From the NCBI GenBank assembly GCA_004963905.1, contig SUGL01000013.1, forward strand, positions 95,379 through 159,378: 64,000 nt of DNA, given 5' to 3'. Position numbers and translations under genes: made by a program. Below are positions 34,745 through 43,250 of this stretch, one piece after another. Numbering within the stretch: position 1 is the first letter of the stretch; each line of letters begins with the position of its first letter. Under the pieces are notes generated by a model. It did no database searches. It saw only the letters and a program-made list of their open reading frames with translations, and had not been told where the DNA came from. This stretch comes from Mesorhizobium sp. (GTDB taxonomy: Bacteria; Pseudomonadota; Alphaproteobacteria; Rhizobiales; Rhizobiaceae).

Positions 34745-35527
34745 ATGTCCAGAGTAAGCATCCGCAGCACCGTTGGTAGCGGTGCGGGGGAAAGTGGAGC
34801 GCGCAAAAGCCTTCTGACTGTTTCCTCGGCAGACATTTTTCCGGAATGTCTCGTTTATGCAATCGAGAGGGAATTTCCTTCCATAGTGGTTGAGCAGGTC
34901 AGCAGCCTGGCAGCTGCCTGCGCCACGTTCGAGCAGCCAGTCTGCCTGATACTGATCGACTCCGAAGTCTTGCCGGAAATCGGTGCTCGCGCCGCCGATC
35001 TGATGCGGTGTCATCCAGCGGCTCCCATCGTGCTGGCGCAACGGGACAGCCGTACTCCGGTTTCCATCCAGGACATCCTCGATCTGAAGGTGGTGCGAAG
35101 TGTCCTGCCCATGGATTTGAAGCTCGACGTCTGGCTCTCGGTGATCAGGCTCATGCTTCGCGGCGGCGAATATTTCCCGCCGGCGATGTTCCAGTCACAC
35201 TCGAGGAGCCTTCCCCAGAAGCTTTCGGATTACTCCGCACCGGTCGGTCAACCGACGGCGGAGCGGTCGGACTTCGACGAAATCGACGTACTGACGGATC
35301 GTGAGTTCCAGATCCTTGAGATGGTGGCGCGTGGATTGCAGAACAAGATTATCGCCGCTGCCCTTGAGCTCTCCGAGCACACAGTCAAGATTCATCTCCA
35401 CAACATCATAACCAAGCTCGGAGCTCACAACAGGACGGAAGCCGCTGCGGTGTTTCACGCGCGCACGGCTTCCTTTTCTGCCAGCTTGGGACGCTCAAAA
35501 GCGGATCTCGTCCAATCCGCGCCATGA
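34745..35527 (+). CDS. LuxR-type transcriptional regulator with receiver-like N-terminal domain
   Basis: 260 residues from the ATG at 34745, with AGGG 8 nt upstream. The N-terminal domain resembles a response-regulator receiver (VCLILIDSEVLPEIGARAADL) but lacks a clear phospho-Asp/Lys set, so it may not be phosphorylated. The C-terminal LuxR/FixJ HTH is clear: DVLTDREFQILEMVARGLQN then IIAAALELSEHTVKIHLHNI and KLGAHNRTEA. It is divergent from the Gly-rich gene and beside the type I secretion genes, so it is the probable regulator of that unit (inferred). The next gene starts 7 bp after its stop. Confidence 0.82.
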   Translation: MSRVSIRSTVGSGAGESGARKSLLTVSSADIFPECLVYAIEREFPSIVVEQVSSLAAACATFEQPVCLILIDSEVLPEIGARAADLMRCHPAAPIVLAQRDSRTPVSIQDILDLKVVRSVLPMDLKLDVWLSVIRLMLRGGEYFPPAMFQSHSRSLPQKLSDYSAPVGQPTAERSDFDEIDVLTDREFQILEMVARGLQNKIIAAALELSEHTVKIHLHNIITKLGAHNRTEAAAVFHARTASFSASLGRSKADLVQSAP

Positions 35528-35534
35528 GCCGACG

Positions 35535-36017
35535 ATGCCGCGCTTTCAGGAGATCCTGCTGCTTGTTGGCCAGTTGAACTATACATGGACCAACACTGAA
35601 AGCCTGCTGATCTATCTGATCGCCGGCCTGGCCAAGGTCGACAAGGAGACGGCGATCATCGTTTTCCTGACCTTGAACACGACCCGGGCGCGTATCGAGC
35701 TGGTCGAGCGGCTCGCTAAAATGCAAAAGACGCCGGCTGCGTGTCGTGAAGCGGTGCTGGCTGTCACCGGCAAGCTGACGCGCCAGGCGAAGCTGCGAAA
35801 CAAATACAGCCACTGCATCTATTCCTTCGACGAAAGCGGAACGCACGGAAGCACGCAACTGATGCGTATCGTCGACGGCAAGGACGACGTGAAATACGGC
35901 AAGATCGAAGCGCTGGACGACAAGGAGATCGGCCGAATCCAGGCTTCGATCGACGACATCAAGGAAATCAACAAGGATGTCTGGTCGATCGTCATCGACA
36001 ATTCCTTTCCCAGGTGA
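35535..36017 (+). CDS. Hypothetical protein
   Basis: 160 residues starting 7 bp after the LuxR-type gene, so probably co-transcribed with it. No family is recognised. The N-terminal LLLVGQLNYTWTNTESLLI is helical, and AKLRNKYSHCIYSF contains an Arg-Asn-x3-His arrangement also seen in HEPN folds; the rest is mixed alpha/beta with conserved Asp residues at the end. No signal peptide or transmembrane segment is predicted. The function is unknown, and its position near the secretion system may be coincidental. Confidence 0.6.
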   Translation: MPRFQEILLLVGQLNYTWTNTESLLIYLIAGLAKVDKETAIIVFLTLNTTRARIELVERLAKMQKTPAACREAVLAVTGKLTRQAKLRNKYSHCIYSFDESGTHGSTQLMRIVDGKDDVKYGKIEALDDKEIGRIQASIDDIKEINKDVWSIVIDNSFPR

Positions 36018-36062
36018 TGCTGCTCGATTCCGCAATCGGCTATCACCATGGCGGATCGGTGA

Positions 36063-36098
36063 GAAAAGCCCGGCGCGATCGCTCGCGCCGGGCTTTTC
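36063..36098. terminator. Bidirectional terminator between convergent genes
   Basis: A 16-bp perfect stem GAAAAGCCCGGCGCGA (36063-36078)/TCGCGCCGGGCTTTTC (36083-36098), loop TCGC, between the hypothetical gene and the MFS gene. Confidence 0.9.
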
Positions 36099-36118
36099 AT
36101 TTCCAGAGGCTTGATCGG

Positions 36119-38008
36119 TTAGTCCTTGGAGTGCAGGTCGGTGCCGAGCGTGTCCCTGACGAAGATCATGCCGATGATGAGCGACATCGCCGCGATCACC
36201 ACCGGGTACCAGAGGCCGTAATAGATGTCGCCCTTATAGGCGCTGAGCGCGAACACCGTCGCCGGCAGCAGGCCGCCGAACCAGCCATTGCCGATATGAT
36301 AGGGCAGCGACATGCCGGTGTAGCGGATGCGGGTCGGGAACATCTCGACCAGGATCGCCGCGATCGGCCCGTAGACCATGGTCACGAACACCACCAGGAT
36401 AAACAGGATACCGATCGTCACCGGCCAATTGATGGCCGCCGGATCGGCTGTCATGGCGAAAGCACCGCCACCGGGAATGTTGTAGACGGTGATCTCCGAC
36501 GCGCCGGCTGCCTCATCCTTGGTCAGCAACTTGTCGGTGACCGCCTTGTCGACCGGAACCGTCGTCTTCTCGCCGCCGCGGATCGCGGCCGCATCGAGCT
36601 TGAGTTCCGGATTGGCTGCGACGAAGGCGTCGAGCTTCTGGTCGGGCACCTTGGCGGCGGCGCGCTTCAGCGGATAGCCGCCGTCCTGCAGGGCTATGTT
36701 GACCGCTTTGGTGAAGGCGCCGTCCTTGGCCTTGGCCTGATCGCCGGCGGCGACGGCGTCATAGGATTGCACCGTGTCATTGCCGATCTTCACCGTGGCC
36801 GCGGTTCCGGGCGCCGCCGTGGTGACCACGTCATACGGCACCGAATTCTTGGTCAGGAACGAGGTCGCGATATCGCAGGATGTCGTGAACTTCGCCGTGC
36901 CGACCGGGTTGAACTGGAACCTGCAGTCGCCAGGTGCTGCCGTCACCGTCGCGCGCGTGTTCTGCTGCGCGGTGGCCAGGGCCGGATTGGCGGCCCAGGT
37001 CAGCGCCTTGAAAAGCGGGAAGGTGCAGACGATGCCGAGCGCAAGACCGGCCATGATGATCGGCTTGCGGCCGATCTTGTCGGACAACCAGCCGAAAACG
37101 ACGAAGAAGATCGAGCCGACCGCAAGCGCGATCGCGATCATGATGTTGACCGACTGCGCGTCGACCTTCAGCACGTTCGTCAGGAAGAACAGCGCATAGA
37201 ACTGGCCGTTGTACCAGATGACGGCCTGGCCGGCGGTCAGGCCGAGCAGCGCCAGAAGCGCGATCTTGGCGTTCTTCCACTGGCCAAAGGCTTCCGACAG
37301 CGGTGCCTTGGAGCCTTTGCCTTCTTCCTTCATGCGCTGGAAGGTCGGCGACTCCGAGAGCGACAGCCGGATCCAGATCGAGACGGCGAGCAGCAGGAAT
37401 GAGACGATGAAGGGAATGCGCCAGCCCCAGGAAGCGTAGGTTTCCTTGCTGAGCGAACTCTGGACGATCAGGATTATGATCAGCGACAGGAACAAACCGA
37501 GCGTCGCCGTGGTCTGGATCCAGGACGTGTAGTAGCCGCGGCGGTCGTCCGGCGCGTGTTCGGCGACATAGGTCGCCGCACCGCCATATTCGCCGCCGAG
37601 CGCCAGGCCCTGGAGCATGCGCAAACCGATCAGGATCACGGGCGCCGCGATGCCCCAGCTGGCATAACCGGGCAGCAGACCGACCAGGAAGGTCGACAGA
37701 CCCATGATCGTCATGGTGACGAGGAAAGTGTATTTGCGGCCGACAAGGTCGCCGAGGCGGCCGAACACCAGCGCGCCGAACGGGCGGACGAGGAAGCCGG
37801 CGGCGAAGGCCAGCAGCGCGAAGATGTTGCGCGTCGCCTCGGGGATGGTCGGGCTGAAGAAGGTCGCGCCGATGAAGGCGGCCAGCGAGCCGTAAAGATA
37901 GAAATCGTACCATTCGAAAACGGTGCCGAGCGAAGAGGCGAAGATGACCTTCTTTTCCTCTCGCGTCATGCCGCGGCTTGTTCCGCCGGCGGTCGAAGCC
38001 ATTGCCAT
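36119..38008 (-). CDS. MFS transporter (MHS family) with a large inserted domain
   Basis: 629 residues from the ATG at 38008, which has GGGAGGA at normal spacing. The MHS pattern is clear: SSLGTVFEWYDFYLYGSLA, FGRLGDLVGRKYTF and GLRMLQGLALGGEYGGAA in the first half, and WLSDKIGRKP in the second. Family members move proline/betaine, citrate, ketoglutarate or shikimate with H+. The protein exceeds the usual 420-450 residues because of about 185 residues (about 335-520) inserted before the last four helices; these are Ala/Thr/Asp-rich with several Cys and likely periplasmic. The substrate is not determined. Confidence 0.88.
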   Translation of the reverse strand: MAMASTAGGTSRGMTREEKKVIFASSLGTVFEWYDFYLYGSLAAFIGATFFSPTIPEATRNIFALLAFAAGFLVRPFGALVFGRLGDLVGRKYTFLVTMTIMGLSTFLVGLLPGYASWGIAAPVILIGLRMLQGLALGGEYGGAATYVAEHAPDDRRGYYTSWIQTTATLGLFLSLIIILIVQSSLSKETYASWGWRIPFIVSFLLLAVSIWIRLSLSESPTFQRMKEEGKGSKAPLSEAFGQWKNAKIALLALLGLTAGQAVIWYNGQFYALFFLTNVLKVDAQSVNIMIAIALAVGSIFFVVFGWLSDKIGRKPIIMAGLALGIVCTFPLFKALTWAANPALATAQQNTRATVTAAPGDCRFQFNPVGTAKFTTSCDIATSFLTKNSVPYDVVTTAAPGTAATVKIGNDTVQSYDAVAAGDQAKAKDGAFTKAVNIALQDGGYPLKRAAAKVPDQKLDAFVAANPELKLDAAAIRGGEKTTVPVDKAVTDKLLTKDEAAGASEITVYNIPGGGAFAMTADPAAINWPVTIGILFILVVFVTMVYGPIAAILVEMFPTRIRYTGMSLPYHIGNGWFGGLLPATVFALSAYKGDIYYGLWYPVVIAAMSLIIGMIFVRDTLGTDLHSKD

Positions 38009-38245
38009 TTGATATATCCTCCCGTGGATCCCTTCTGTCCTCGATGGCTGAGCGCCACCGTCCGCAACTCCTCCGGACGAAGACTCGAGAACGCAGCCAA
38101 CGAGGGAAAAAATGGCAGAAAGCGCCGCCAAAAGGCACCGCGACGATGGGATTATGACTTTCGTATTAGGTGCAATGCGAAAGCGGAGGGCAGCGCCTGG
38201 ACTGGTTCAGCTCTGGTAGATCGCCGACCAGCTCCAGGTTTGTCT

Positions 38246-38294
38246 GCGCAATTCCGGACGGAAAACCGCTGCGCACTTTTCCTGGAATTGCTCT
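38246..38294. repeat. Dispersed repeat, family A, copy 1
   Basis: GCGCAATTCCGGACGGAAAA, then a short variable core and ACTTTTCC-TGGAATTGC. Ends GCAATTCC and GGAATTGC are inverted, so it forms a hairpin. The 38009-38351 spacer holds little else. Confidence 0.75.
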
Positions 38295-38303
38295 GTTTGC
38301 TTT

Positions 38304-38353
38304 ACGCAATTCCGGACGGAAAACCGTTACTCACTTTTCCTGGAATTGCTTCT
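38304..38353. repeat. Dispersed repeat, family A, copy 2
   Basis: A second copy in direct orientation 10 bp after copy 1 (ACGCAATTCCGGACGGAAAA...TGGAATTGC); it differs mostly in the central 6-8 bases and reaches the 3' end of the ATP12 gene. Confidence 0.75.
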
Positions 38354-39143
38354 AGGCTTTCAGCGCTTCGAGAAGACTGACCGCCGCCATCATGTCGCGC
38401 TTGCGGGCCGCGCGACGCGCGACCGCCTCGGCGTCCTGGCCCCAATGCTCGATCTGCCAGTCCTCGTCGACATGGCCGGCCGCCCACGCCTCCTCGCCGG
38501 CGAGTTCACCGAAATCCACGGCGAGCGCCAGCAGCGCCGATCCGGTCAGCGAGGTCATGACATGGATGGCGGCCAGACGCAGCGGCTCGCTGCGCTGGGC
38601 AAGATGCGCGCCAAGGACGCCAATCGTTTCGCGCGGCTGCTCGACATGGATGACGCCTTCGGCAAGATTGAAGCGCGCGCCAAGGCTGCTCCTTGCCCAA
38701 TCGAGCACCGGGTCCCAGAGCCTGTTCTGCCGATCGACCAGCCCTTGCGGACCATCGGCGCGGTAGCAGAGCAGGTCGGACGAAGCGAACCGCAGGACAT
38801 CCTCCAGCACCGCCTGCGGATCGCTGGCGACGCCATCGATGGCCGTGTTGGCAAGGCGCATGACCGGCATCGTCACGGGGTCGATGACCTCGCTTTGCGC
38901 GGAAAACTCGACGGCCACCAGAGCCGCGGCTTTTTCGGTCGGCAGCACCAGCAGCGCCTTTCCCGGCGTGCGGACCGGCCTGCCGTCGAGATGGACGGCA
39001 AAACCGTTTTCGACCGGCACGACCGAAACCACCTTGTAGAAACGCTTCGGCAGCGGCGTCTTCATCTGGATCTGGGCGCGGCGCACCGGATCGGGATCGG
39101 AGAGCTGCTTTCCCGCTTCGAGGTCTTCGAGAATGTCGCGCAT
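38352..39143 (-). CDS. ATP12 family chaperone (F1-ATPase assembly)
   Basis: 263 residues from the ATG at 39143, with AAGGAG 7 nt upstream; a TTG at 39149 is an alternative. Alphaproteobacterial ATP12 helps assemble the F1 alpha subunit. The family features are the KRFYKVVSV start, the FAVHLDGRPVRTPG beta-segment, the central LLCYRADGP segment near residue 125, and EDWQIEHWGQDAEA near the C-terminus with the conserved Trp-Gly-x-Asp. It is located directly after the EamA gene in the same minus run with rluC. Confidence 0.9.
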   Translation of the reverse strand: MRDILEDLEAGKQLSDPDPVRRAQIQMKTPLPKRFYKVVSVVPVENGFAVHLDGRPVRTPGKALLVLPTEKAAALVAVEFSAQSEVIDPVTMPVMRLANTAIDGVASDPQAVLEDVLRFASSDLLCYRADGPQGLVDRQNRLWDPVLDWARSSLGARFNLAEGVIHVEQPRETIGVLGAHLAQRSEPLRLAAIHVMTSLTGSALLALAVDFGELAGEEAWAAGHVDEDWQIEHWGQDAEAVARRAARKRDMMAAVSLLEALKA

Positions 39144-39153
39144 GTCCAACTCC

Positions 39154-40053
39154 TTACACTGTGGGCTGCCTGCGCGCCGGCCGGTTGACGATGATCAGCC
39201 CGGCGGCGATCAGCGCCAGCGCCACGAAAATCCTGATCGTCAACGGCTCGCCCAGCAGCACGGCGCCGCACAGCACGCCGAACACCGGCGACAGGAAGGC
39301 GAAGCTGGACAGGCCCGCCGCCGGATAGCGCGTGAGCAGCCAGAACCACAACACATAGGTGAAGGCGACGATATAGAAAGACTGGAACAGCAGCGCCAAG
39401 GTCGGCAATGCGGCGATTTCGCGGATCGGCGGGCCGGCGAACGGCATCACCAGCGCGCCGACGGCGGCAGCGCCCGCCAGTTGGTAGAGCAGGAGCTTCT
39501 CGGCGCTGGTCGCGACCAGCTTCGATCGCTTGATGACGATGCTGGTCAACGCCCAGAGGATGCCCGAGCCGAGACTGAGCAGATCACCCGTCAGTGTCGC
39601 GTCCTTGCCGCCAACGATGCCGTCGGCGAACACGGCCAGCAGGCCGCAAAAGGCAAGCACGAGGCCGCCGAGCTTGCGCGCGTTGATGCGCTCGCCGAGC
39701 AGGAAATGACCGCCGATCAAGACCCAGAACGGCATGGTGTTGACCAAAAGCGTGTTGCGGGCAACGGTCGTGTATTCCAGCCCGATGTAGAGGAACAGGA
39801 ACTCGACGCCGAAGAGCACGCCGACGACGACGCCTGCGGTCAGCGTCCCGTCCGCCGCAAACAGCTTGATGCCGCGCAGCCGACACCAGCCGAGAACGCA
39901 GAGCCCGCCGAGGATCGAGCGCGCGACCGAGACGAAGACCGGATCGTAGCCGGCATAGGAGACCTTGGCGGCGACGTAGTTCAGCCCCCAGGACAATGTC
40001 AGCCCGACCATGATGACGGCCGCGGTCATGTCGACCGCATCGCGCCGCCCCAT
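39154..40053 (-). CDS. EamA/DMT family transporter
   Basis: 299 residues from the ATG at 40053; a TTG at 40074, overlapping the upstream stop in TTGA, would suit translational coupling and add seven residues. Ten hydrophobic segments form two EamA repeats, the first opening TAAVIMVGLTLSWGLNYVA and the second GDLLSLGSGILWALTSIVI. RhaT/YdcZ-type exporters move small metabolites or drugs; the substrate is unknown. It lies between the pseudouridine synthase and ATP12 genes on the minus strand. Confidence 0.88.
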   Translation of the reverse strand: MGRRDAVDMTAAVIMVGLTLSWGLNYVAAKVSYAGYDPVFVSVARSILGGLCVLGWCRLRGIKLFAADGTLTAGVVVGVLFGVEFLFLYIGLEYTTVARNTLLVNTMPFWVLIGGHFLLGERINARKLGGLVLAFCGLLAVFADGIVGGKDATLTGDLLSLGSGILWALTSIVIKRSKLVATSAEKLLLYQLAGAAAVGALVMPFAGPPIREIAALPTLALLFQSFYIVAFTYVLWFWLLTRYPAAGLSSFAFLSPVFGVLCGAVLLGEPLTIRIFVALALIAAGLIIVNRPARRQPTV

Positions 40054-40070
40054 CGTATCGGTGGCGCCGC

Positions 40071-41057
40071 TCAATTGTCGTCCTCCGCGCTCTGCTCGTC
40101 GAAGCCGAGCAGGTTCCAGCTCTGACGCATATGCGGCGGCATCGGCGCGGTGACATCGATGACGCCCTGGTCGGGATGCGGGATGACGATGCGGCGCGCA
40201 TGCAGATGCAGACGGTTCTGGATGCCGCCTGGAAATTCCCAATTGGTGTCGGCCTCGAAATATTTGGGATCGCCGATGATCGGGCAGCCGATATGGGCGG
40301 CATGCACGCGCAGCTGGTGGGTGCGGCCGGTATAGGGTTCCATCTCCAGCCAGGACAGCGACTGCGCCGCCTGTTCGACGACGCGGTAATAGGAAACGGC
40401 GTGGTCGGCGCCTTTCTCGCCATGCTTGGCGATGCGCACGCGGTCGCCGTCCGGCGTTGCCTCCTTGACCAGCCAGGTCGAGATCTTGTCCTCGCGCTTT
40501 GGCGGCACGCCCTTTACCAAGGCCCAATAGGTCTTCTTCGTCTCGCGCGCCCGGAACGCTTCCGACAGCTTCATCGCGGCAAGGCGGGTGCGGGCGACGA
40601 CCAGCACGCCCGAGGTGTCGCGGTCGAGGCGGTGGACGAGGCGCGGCTTCTCGCCTTTCTGGTTGCGCCAGGCCTCCAGCATGTCGTCGACATTGCGCGT
40701 CACGCCGGAGCCGCCCTGCACGGCCAAGCCCGCCGGCTTGTTGAAGACGAAGACTTTCGGGTCCTCGTGCAGCAGCATCTTGGCCAGCACATCGGCATCG
40801 CCCTGATTGCGGATCGAATGACCGGTGAGCGGGGCATCGCCCTTCTTGTCGACCTCGAGCGGCGGGATGCGCACGGTCTGTCCGGGCTCGACGCGCGTGT
40901 CGGCCTTCACCCGGCCGCCGTCGATGCGGATCTGGCCGGAGCGCAAAAGCTTCTGGAGATGGCCGAAGCCGAGGCCCGGATAGTGGACCTTGAACCAGCG
41001 GTCGAGCCGCATGCCCGCCTCGCCGGCCTCCACCGTGATCTGTTCAACACCTGCCAT
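40071..41057 (-). CDS. rluC: RluA-family 23S rRNA pseudouridine synthase
   Basis: 328 residues. An N-terminal S4 RNA-binding domain (GMRLDRWFKVHYPGLGFGHLQ, about residues 15-35) precedes the RluA catalytic domain with HRLDRDTSGVLVVART (catalytic Asp of the RLDxxTSG motif, about residue 146). The enzyme isomerises uridines in 23S rRNA helices. The S4 plus RLD(R/K)DTSG form matches RluC, though RluD and RluA are sister families. It is the first of the rluC-EamA-ATP12 run. Confidence 0.9.
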   Translation of the reverse strand: MAGVEQITVEAGEAGMRLDRWFKVHYPGLGFGHLQKLLRSGQIRIDGGRVKADTRVEPGQTVRIPPLEVDKKGDAPLTGHSIRNQGDADVLAKMLLHEDPKVFVFNKPAGLAVQGGSGVTRNVDDMLEAWRNQKGEKPRLVHRLDRDTSGVLVVARTRLAAMKLSEAFRARETKKTYWALVKGVPPKREDKISTWLVKEATPDGDRVRIAKHGEKGADHAVSYYRVVEQAAQSLSWLEMEPYTGRTHQLRVHAAHIGCPIIGDPKYFEADTNWEFPGGIQNRLHLHARRIVIPHPDQGVIDVTAPMPPHMRQSWNLLGFDEQSAEDDN

Positions 41058-41164
41058 GACTTCGCTTTTCCGTTCGAAAGCGGCGCCATAGCACTAAGGC
41101 AGGCATTGTGCGAGCCAAAGACCCAACAAACCGCGACGATTACCCCAATCGCCGCGCTATCCGA

Positions 41165-41527
41165 TCAACTGTCCGAAGGCGTTGGCGCGGCGCAGACAGT
41201 CGAGCGCGTCAGGAAGCGCTTCTCGCGGCCGTTGTCGAGCGAGAACATGCCGCCCCTGCCCGCCACGACGTCGATGATGAGGTCGGTGTGCTTCCAGGCC
41301 TCGAATTGCGAGGCGCTGATATAGACCGGCGTGTCGCCGATCTCGCCCAGCCTGACGTCATTGTCGCCGAGGATGAAATCGCCGCGCGGATAGCACATCG
41401 GCGAGGACCCGTCGCAGCAGCCGCCGGACTGGTGGAACAGCACCGGGCCGTGATCGGCGATGATCTCGGCCAGCAACGCTTCGGCCGCGGGCGTGGCCGA
41501 CACTTTGCCCAACGAGTCCTTGTCCAT
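41165..41527 (-). CDS. DUF779 domain-containing protein
   Basis: 120 residues with the full DUF779 core: HGPVLFHQSGGCCDGSSPMC (Cys-Cys pair near residue 37), RGDFILGDNDVRLGEI and FEAWKHTDLIIDVVAGRGG, ending in TRSTVC. The family is small, of unknown mechanism, often encoded beside NAD+-aldehyde dehydrogenases of alcohol oxidation; the same pairing occurs here 65 bp after the ALDH gene. The cysteines could bind metal. Probable partner in aldehyde/alcohol metabolism. Confidence 0.9.
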   Translation of the reverse strand: MDKDSLGKVSATPAAEALLAEIIADHGPVLFHQSGGCCDGSSPMCYPRGDFILGDNDVRLGEIGDTPVYISASQFEAWKHTDLIIDVVAGRGGMFSLDNGREKRFLTRSTVCAAPTPSDS

Positions 41528-41592
41528 GCGATCCTCCCGTCATCACAGGAGGGTACGGCTTGCCGTACCCTCCCCTACGCGCCCTAGGAGGA

Positions 41593-43110
41593 TCAGAAGA
41601 AGCCGAGCTTCTTCGGGCTGTAGCTGACCAGCATGTTCTTGGTCTGCTGATAGTGGTCGAGCATCATCTTGTGCGTCTCGCGGCCGATGCCGGACTGCTT
41701 GTAGCCGCCGAAGGCGGCATGCGCCGGATAGGCGTGGTAGCAGTTCGTCCAGACGCGACCGGCCTGGATGGCGCGGCCGAAGCGGTAGCAGCGGTTCGCG
41801 TCGCGGCTCCAGATGCCGGCGCCGAGACCGTAGAGCGTGTCGTTGGCGATCGACAGCGCCTCGTCGTCGTCCTTGAAGGTCGTCACCGACACCACCGGGC
41901 CGAAGATCTCCTCCTGGAAGATGCGCATCTTGTTGTTGCCCTTGAACACGGTCGGCTTGACGTAGTAGCCGCCGGCAAGGTCGCCCGGCAGGTGGTTCTG
42001 TTCGCCGCCGGTCAGCACTTCGGCCCCTTCCTGGCGGCCGATGTCGAAATAGGAGAGGATCTTCTCCAATTGCTCGCTCGAAGCCTGCGCGCCGATCATG
42101 GTCGCCGGGTCGAGCGGGTCGCCCTGGACGATCGCCTCGACGCGCTTCAGGGCGCGCTCGATGAACCTGTCGTAGATCTTCTCATGCACCAGCGCGCGGC
42201 TCGGGCACGTGCAGACCTCGCCCTGGTTGAGGGCGAACATGACGAAGCCCTCGATCGCCTTGTCGAAGAAGTCGTCGTCCTCGGCGGTCACGTCCTGGAA
42301 GAAGATGTTGGGCGACTTGCCGCCGAGCTCGAGGGTCACCGGGATGAGGTTCTGGCTGGCATATTGCGAGATCAGACGGCCGGTCGTCGTCTCGCCGGTG
42401 AAGGCGATCTTGGCGATACGGTTGGAGGATGCGAGCGGCTTGCCGGCCTCGAGGCCGAAGCCGTTGACGATGTTGAGCACGCCTTCCGGCAGCAGGTCGC
42501 CGATGAGGTCGGCCCACAGCATGATCGTTGCCGGGGTCTGCTCGGCCGGCTTCAGCACGACGCAATTGCCGGCGGCCAGAGCGGGCGCCAGCTTCCAGCA
42601 GGCCATCAGCAGCGGGAAATTCCACGGAATGATCTGGCCGACGACGCCGAGCGGCTCATGGAAGTGATAGGCGATGGTGTCGTGGTCGATCTCGGAGATC
42701 GAGCCTTCCTGGCTGCGGAGCACGCCGGCGAAATAGCGGAAATGGTCGACAGCCAGCGGCAGGTCGGCCGCGGTCGTCTCGCGGATCGGCTTGCCATTGT
42801 CCCAAGTCTCGGCGAGCGCCAGCAGGTCGAGGTTCTCTTCCATGCGATCGGCGATGCGATGGAGGATCAGCGCGCGCTCCGCTGGGCTGGTCTTGCCCCA
42901 GGCATCCTTGGCCTTGTGCGCGGCATCGAGCGCCGCCTCGATGTCGTTCGCATCCGAACGCGCGATCTCGCACAGCGGACGGCCGGTGACTGGCGAGATG
43001 TTATCGAAATATTTGCCGGAGTGCGGCGCCGTCCACTTGCCGCCGATGAAGTTGTCGTAGCGCTTGGCGAAAGGAACCTTGGCCGTACGCGAGAATTCTA
43101 CCTTGTTCAT
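41593..43110 (-). CDS. NAD-dependent aldehyde dehydrogenase (AcoD/ExaC-like)
   Basis: 505 residues from the ATG at 43110. It oxidises aldehydes, in this subgroup usually acetaldehyde, to acids. Signatures are [19 protein letters not shown] (about residues 150-168), the catalytic general base in [12 protein letters not shown] and the nucleophile region [15 protein letters not shown] with Cys-x-Cys (near residue 301). The Cys-Thr-Cys arrangement is typical of this subfamily. It is followed by DUF779 and preceded by a GAF/Fis regulator on the same strand, 140 bp away, with a perfect palindrome between them. Confidence 0.93.
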   Translation of the reverse strand: MNKVEFSRTAKVPFAKRYDNFIGGKWTAPHSGKYFDNISPVTGRPLCEIARSDANDIEAALDAAHKAKDAWGKTSPAERALILHRIADRMEENLDLLALAETWDNGKPIRETTAADLPLAVDHFRYFAGVLRSQEGSISEIDHDTIAYHFHEPLGVVGQIIPWNFPLLMACWKLAPALAAGNCVVLKPAEQTPATIMLWADLIGDLLPEGVLNIVNGFGLEAGKPLASSNRIAKIAFTGETTTGRLISQYASQNLIPVTLELGGKSPNIFFQDVTAEDDDFFDKAIEGFVMFALNQGEVCTCPSRALVHEKIYDRFIERALKRVEAIVQGDPLDPATMIGAQASSEQLEKILSYFDIGRQEGAEVLTGGEQNHLPGDLAGGYYVKPTVFKGNNKMRIFQEEIFGPVVSVTTFKDDDEALSIANDTLYGLGAGIWSRDANRCYRFGRAIQAGRVWTNCYHAYPAHAAFGGYKQSGIGRETHKMMLDHYQQTKNMLVSYSPKKLGFF

Positions 43111-43216
43111 CACTTTCCTCCCTAGAAGCACGCCGCGGGATGCGTCGTGTCAGGAAGAAAAGGTTGCCGATGGGCTTCGGTTTGTCAGCCGGGGGTCCAT
43201 CGATCGTGGGTGCGGA

Positions 43217-43236
43217 CTGTCGCAGATCTGCGACAG
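43217..43236. promoter_or_regulatory. Perfect 20-bp palindrome upstream of aldehyde dehydrogenase
   Basis: CTGTCGCAGATCTGCGACAG lies 107 bp before the aldehyde dehydrogenase start and 15 bp after the regulator stop. The TGTCGC-N6-GCGACA core is the kind of dyad that AcoR-type Fis-domain regulators bind, so it is a likely operator for the adjacent regulator. Confidence 0.7.
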
Positions 43237-43250
43237 GTCGGATCGTGAAA

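Noticed and set aside
41560-43125. 521-codon plus-strand frame opposite the aldehyde dehydrogenase
   Set aside because: Mirror of a well-identified gene; no independent coding evidence.
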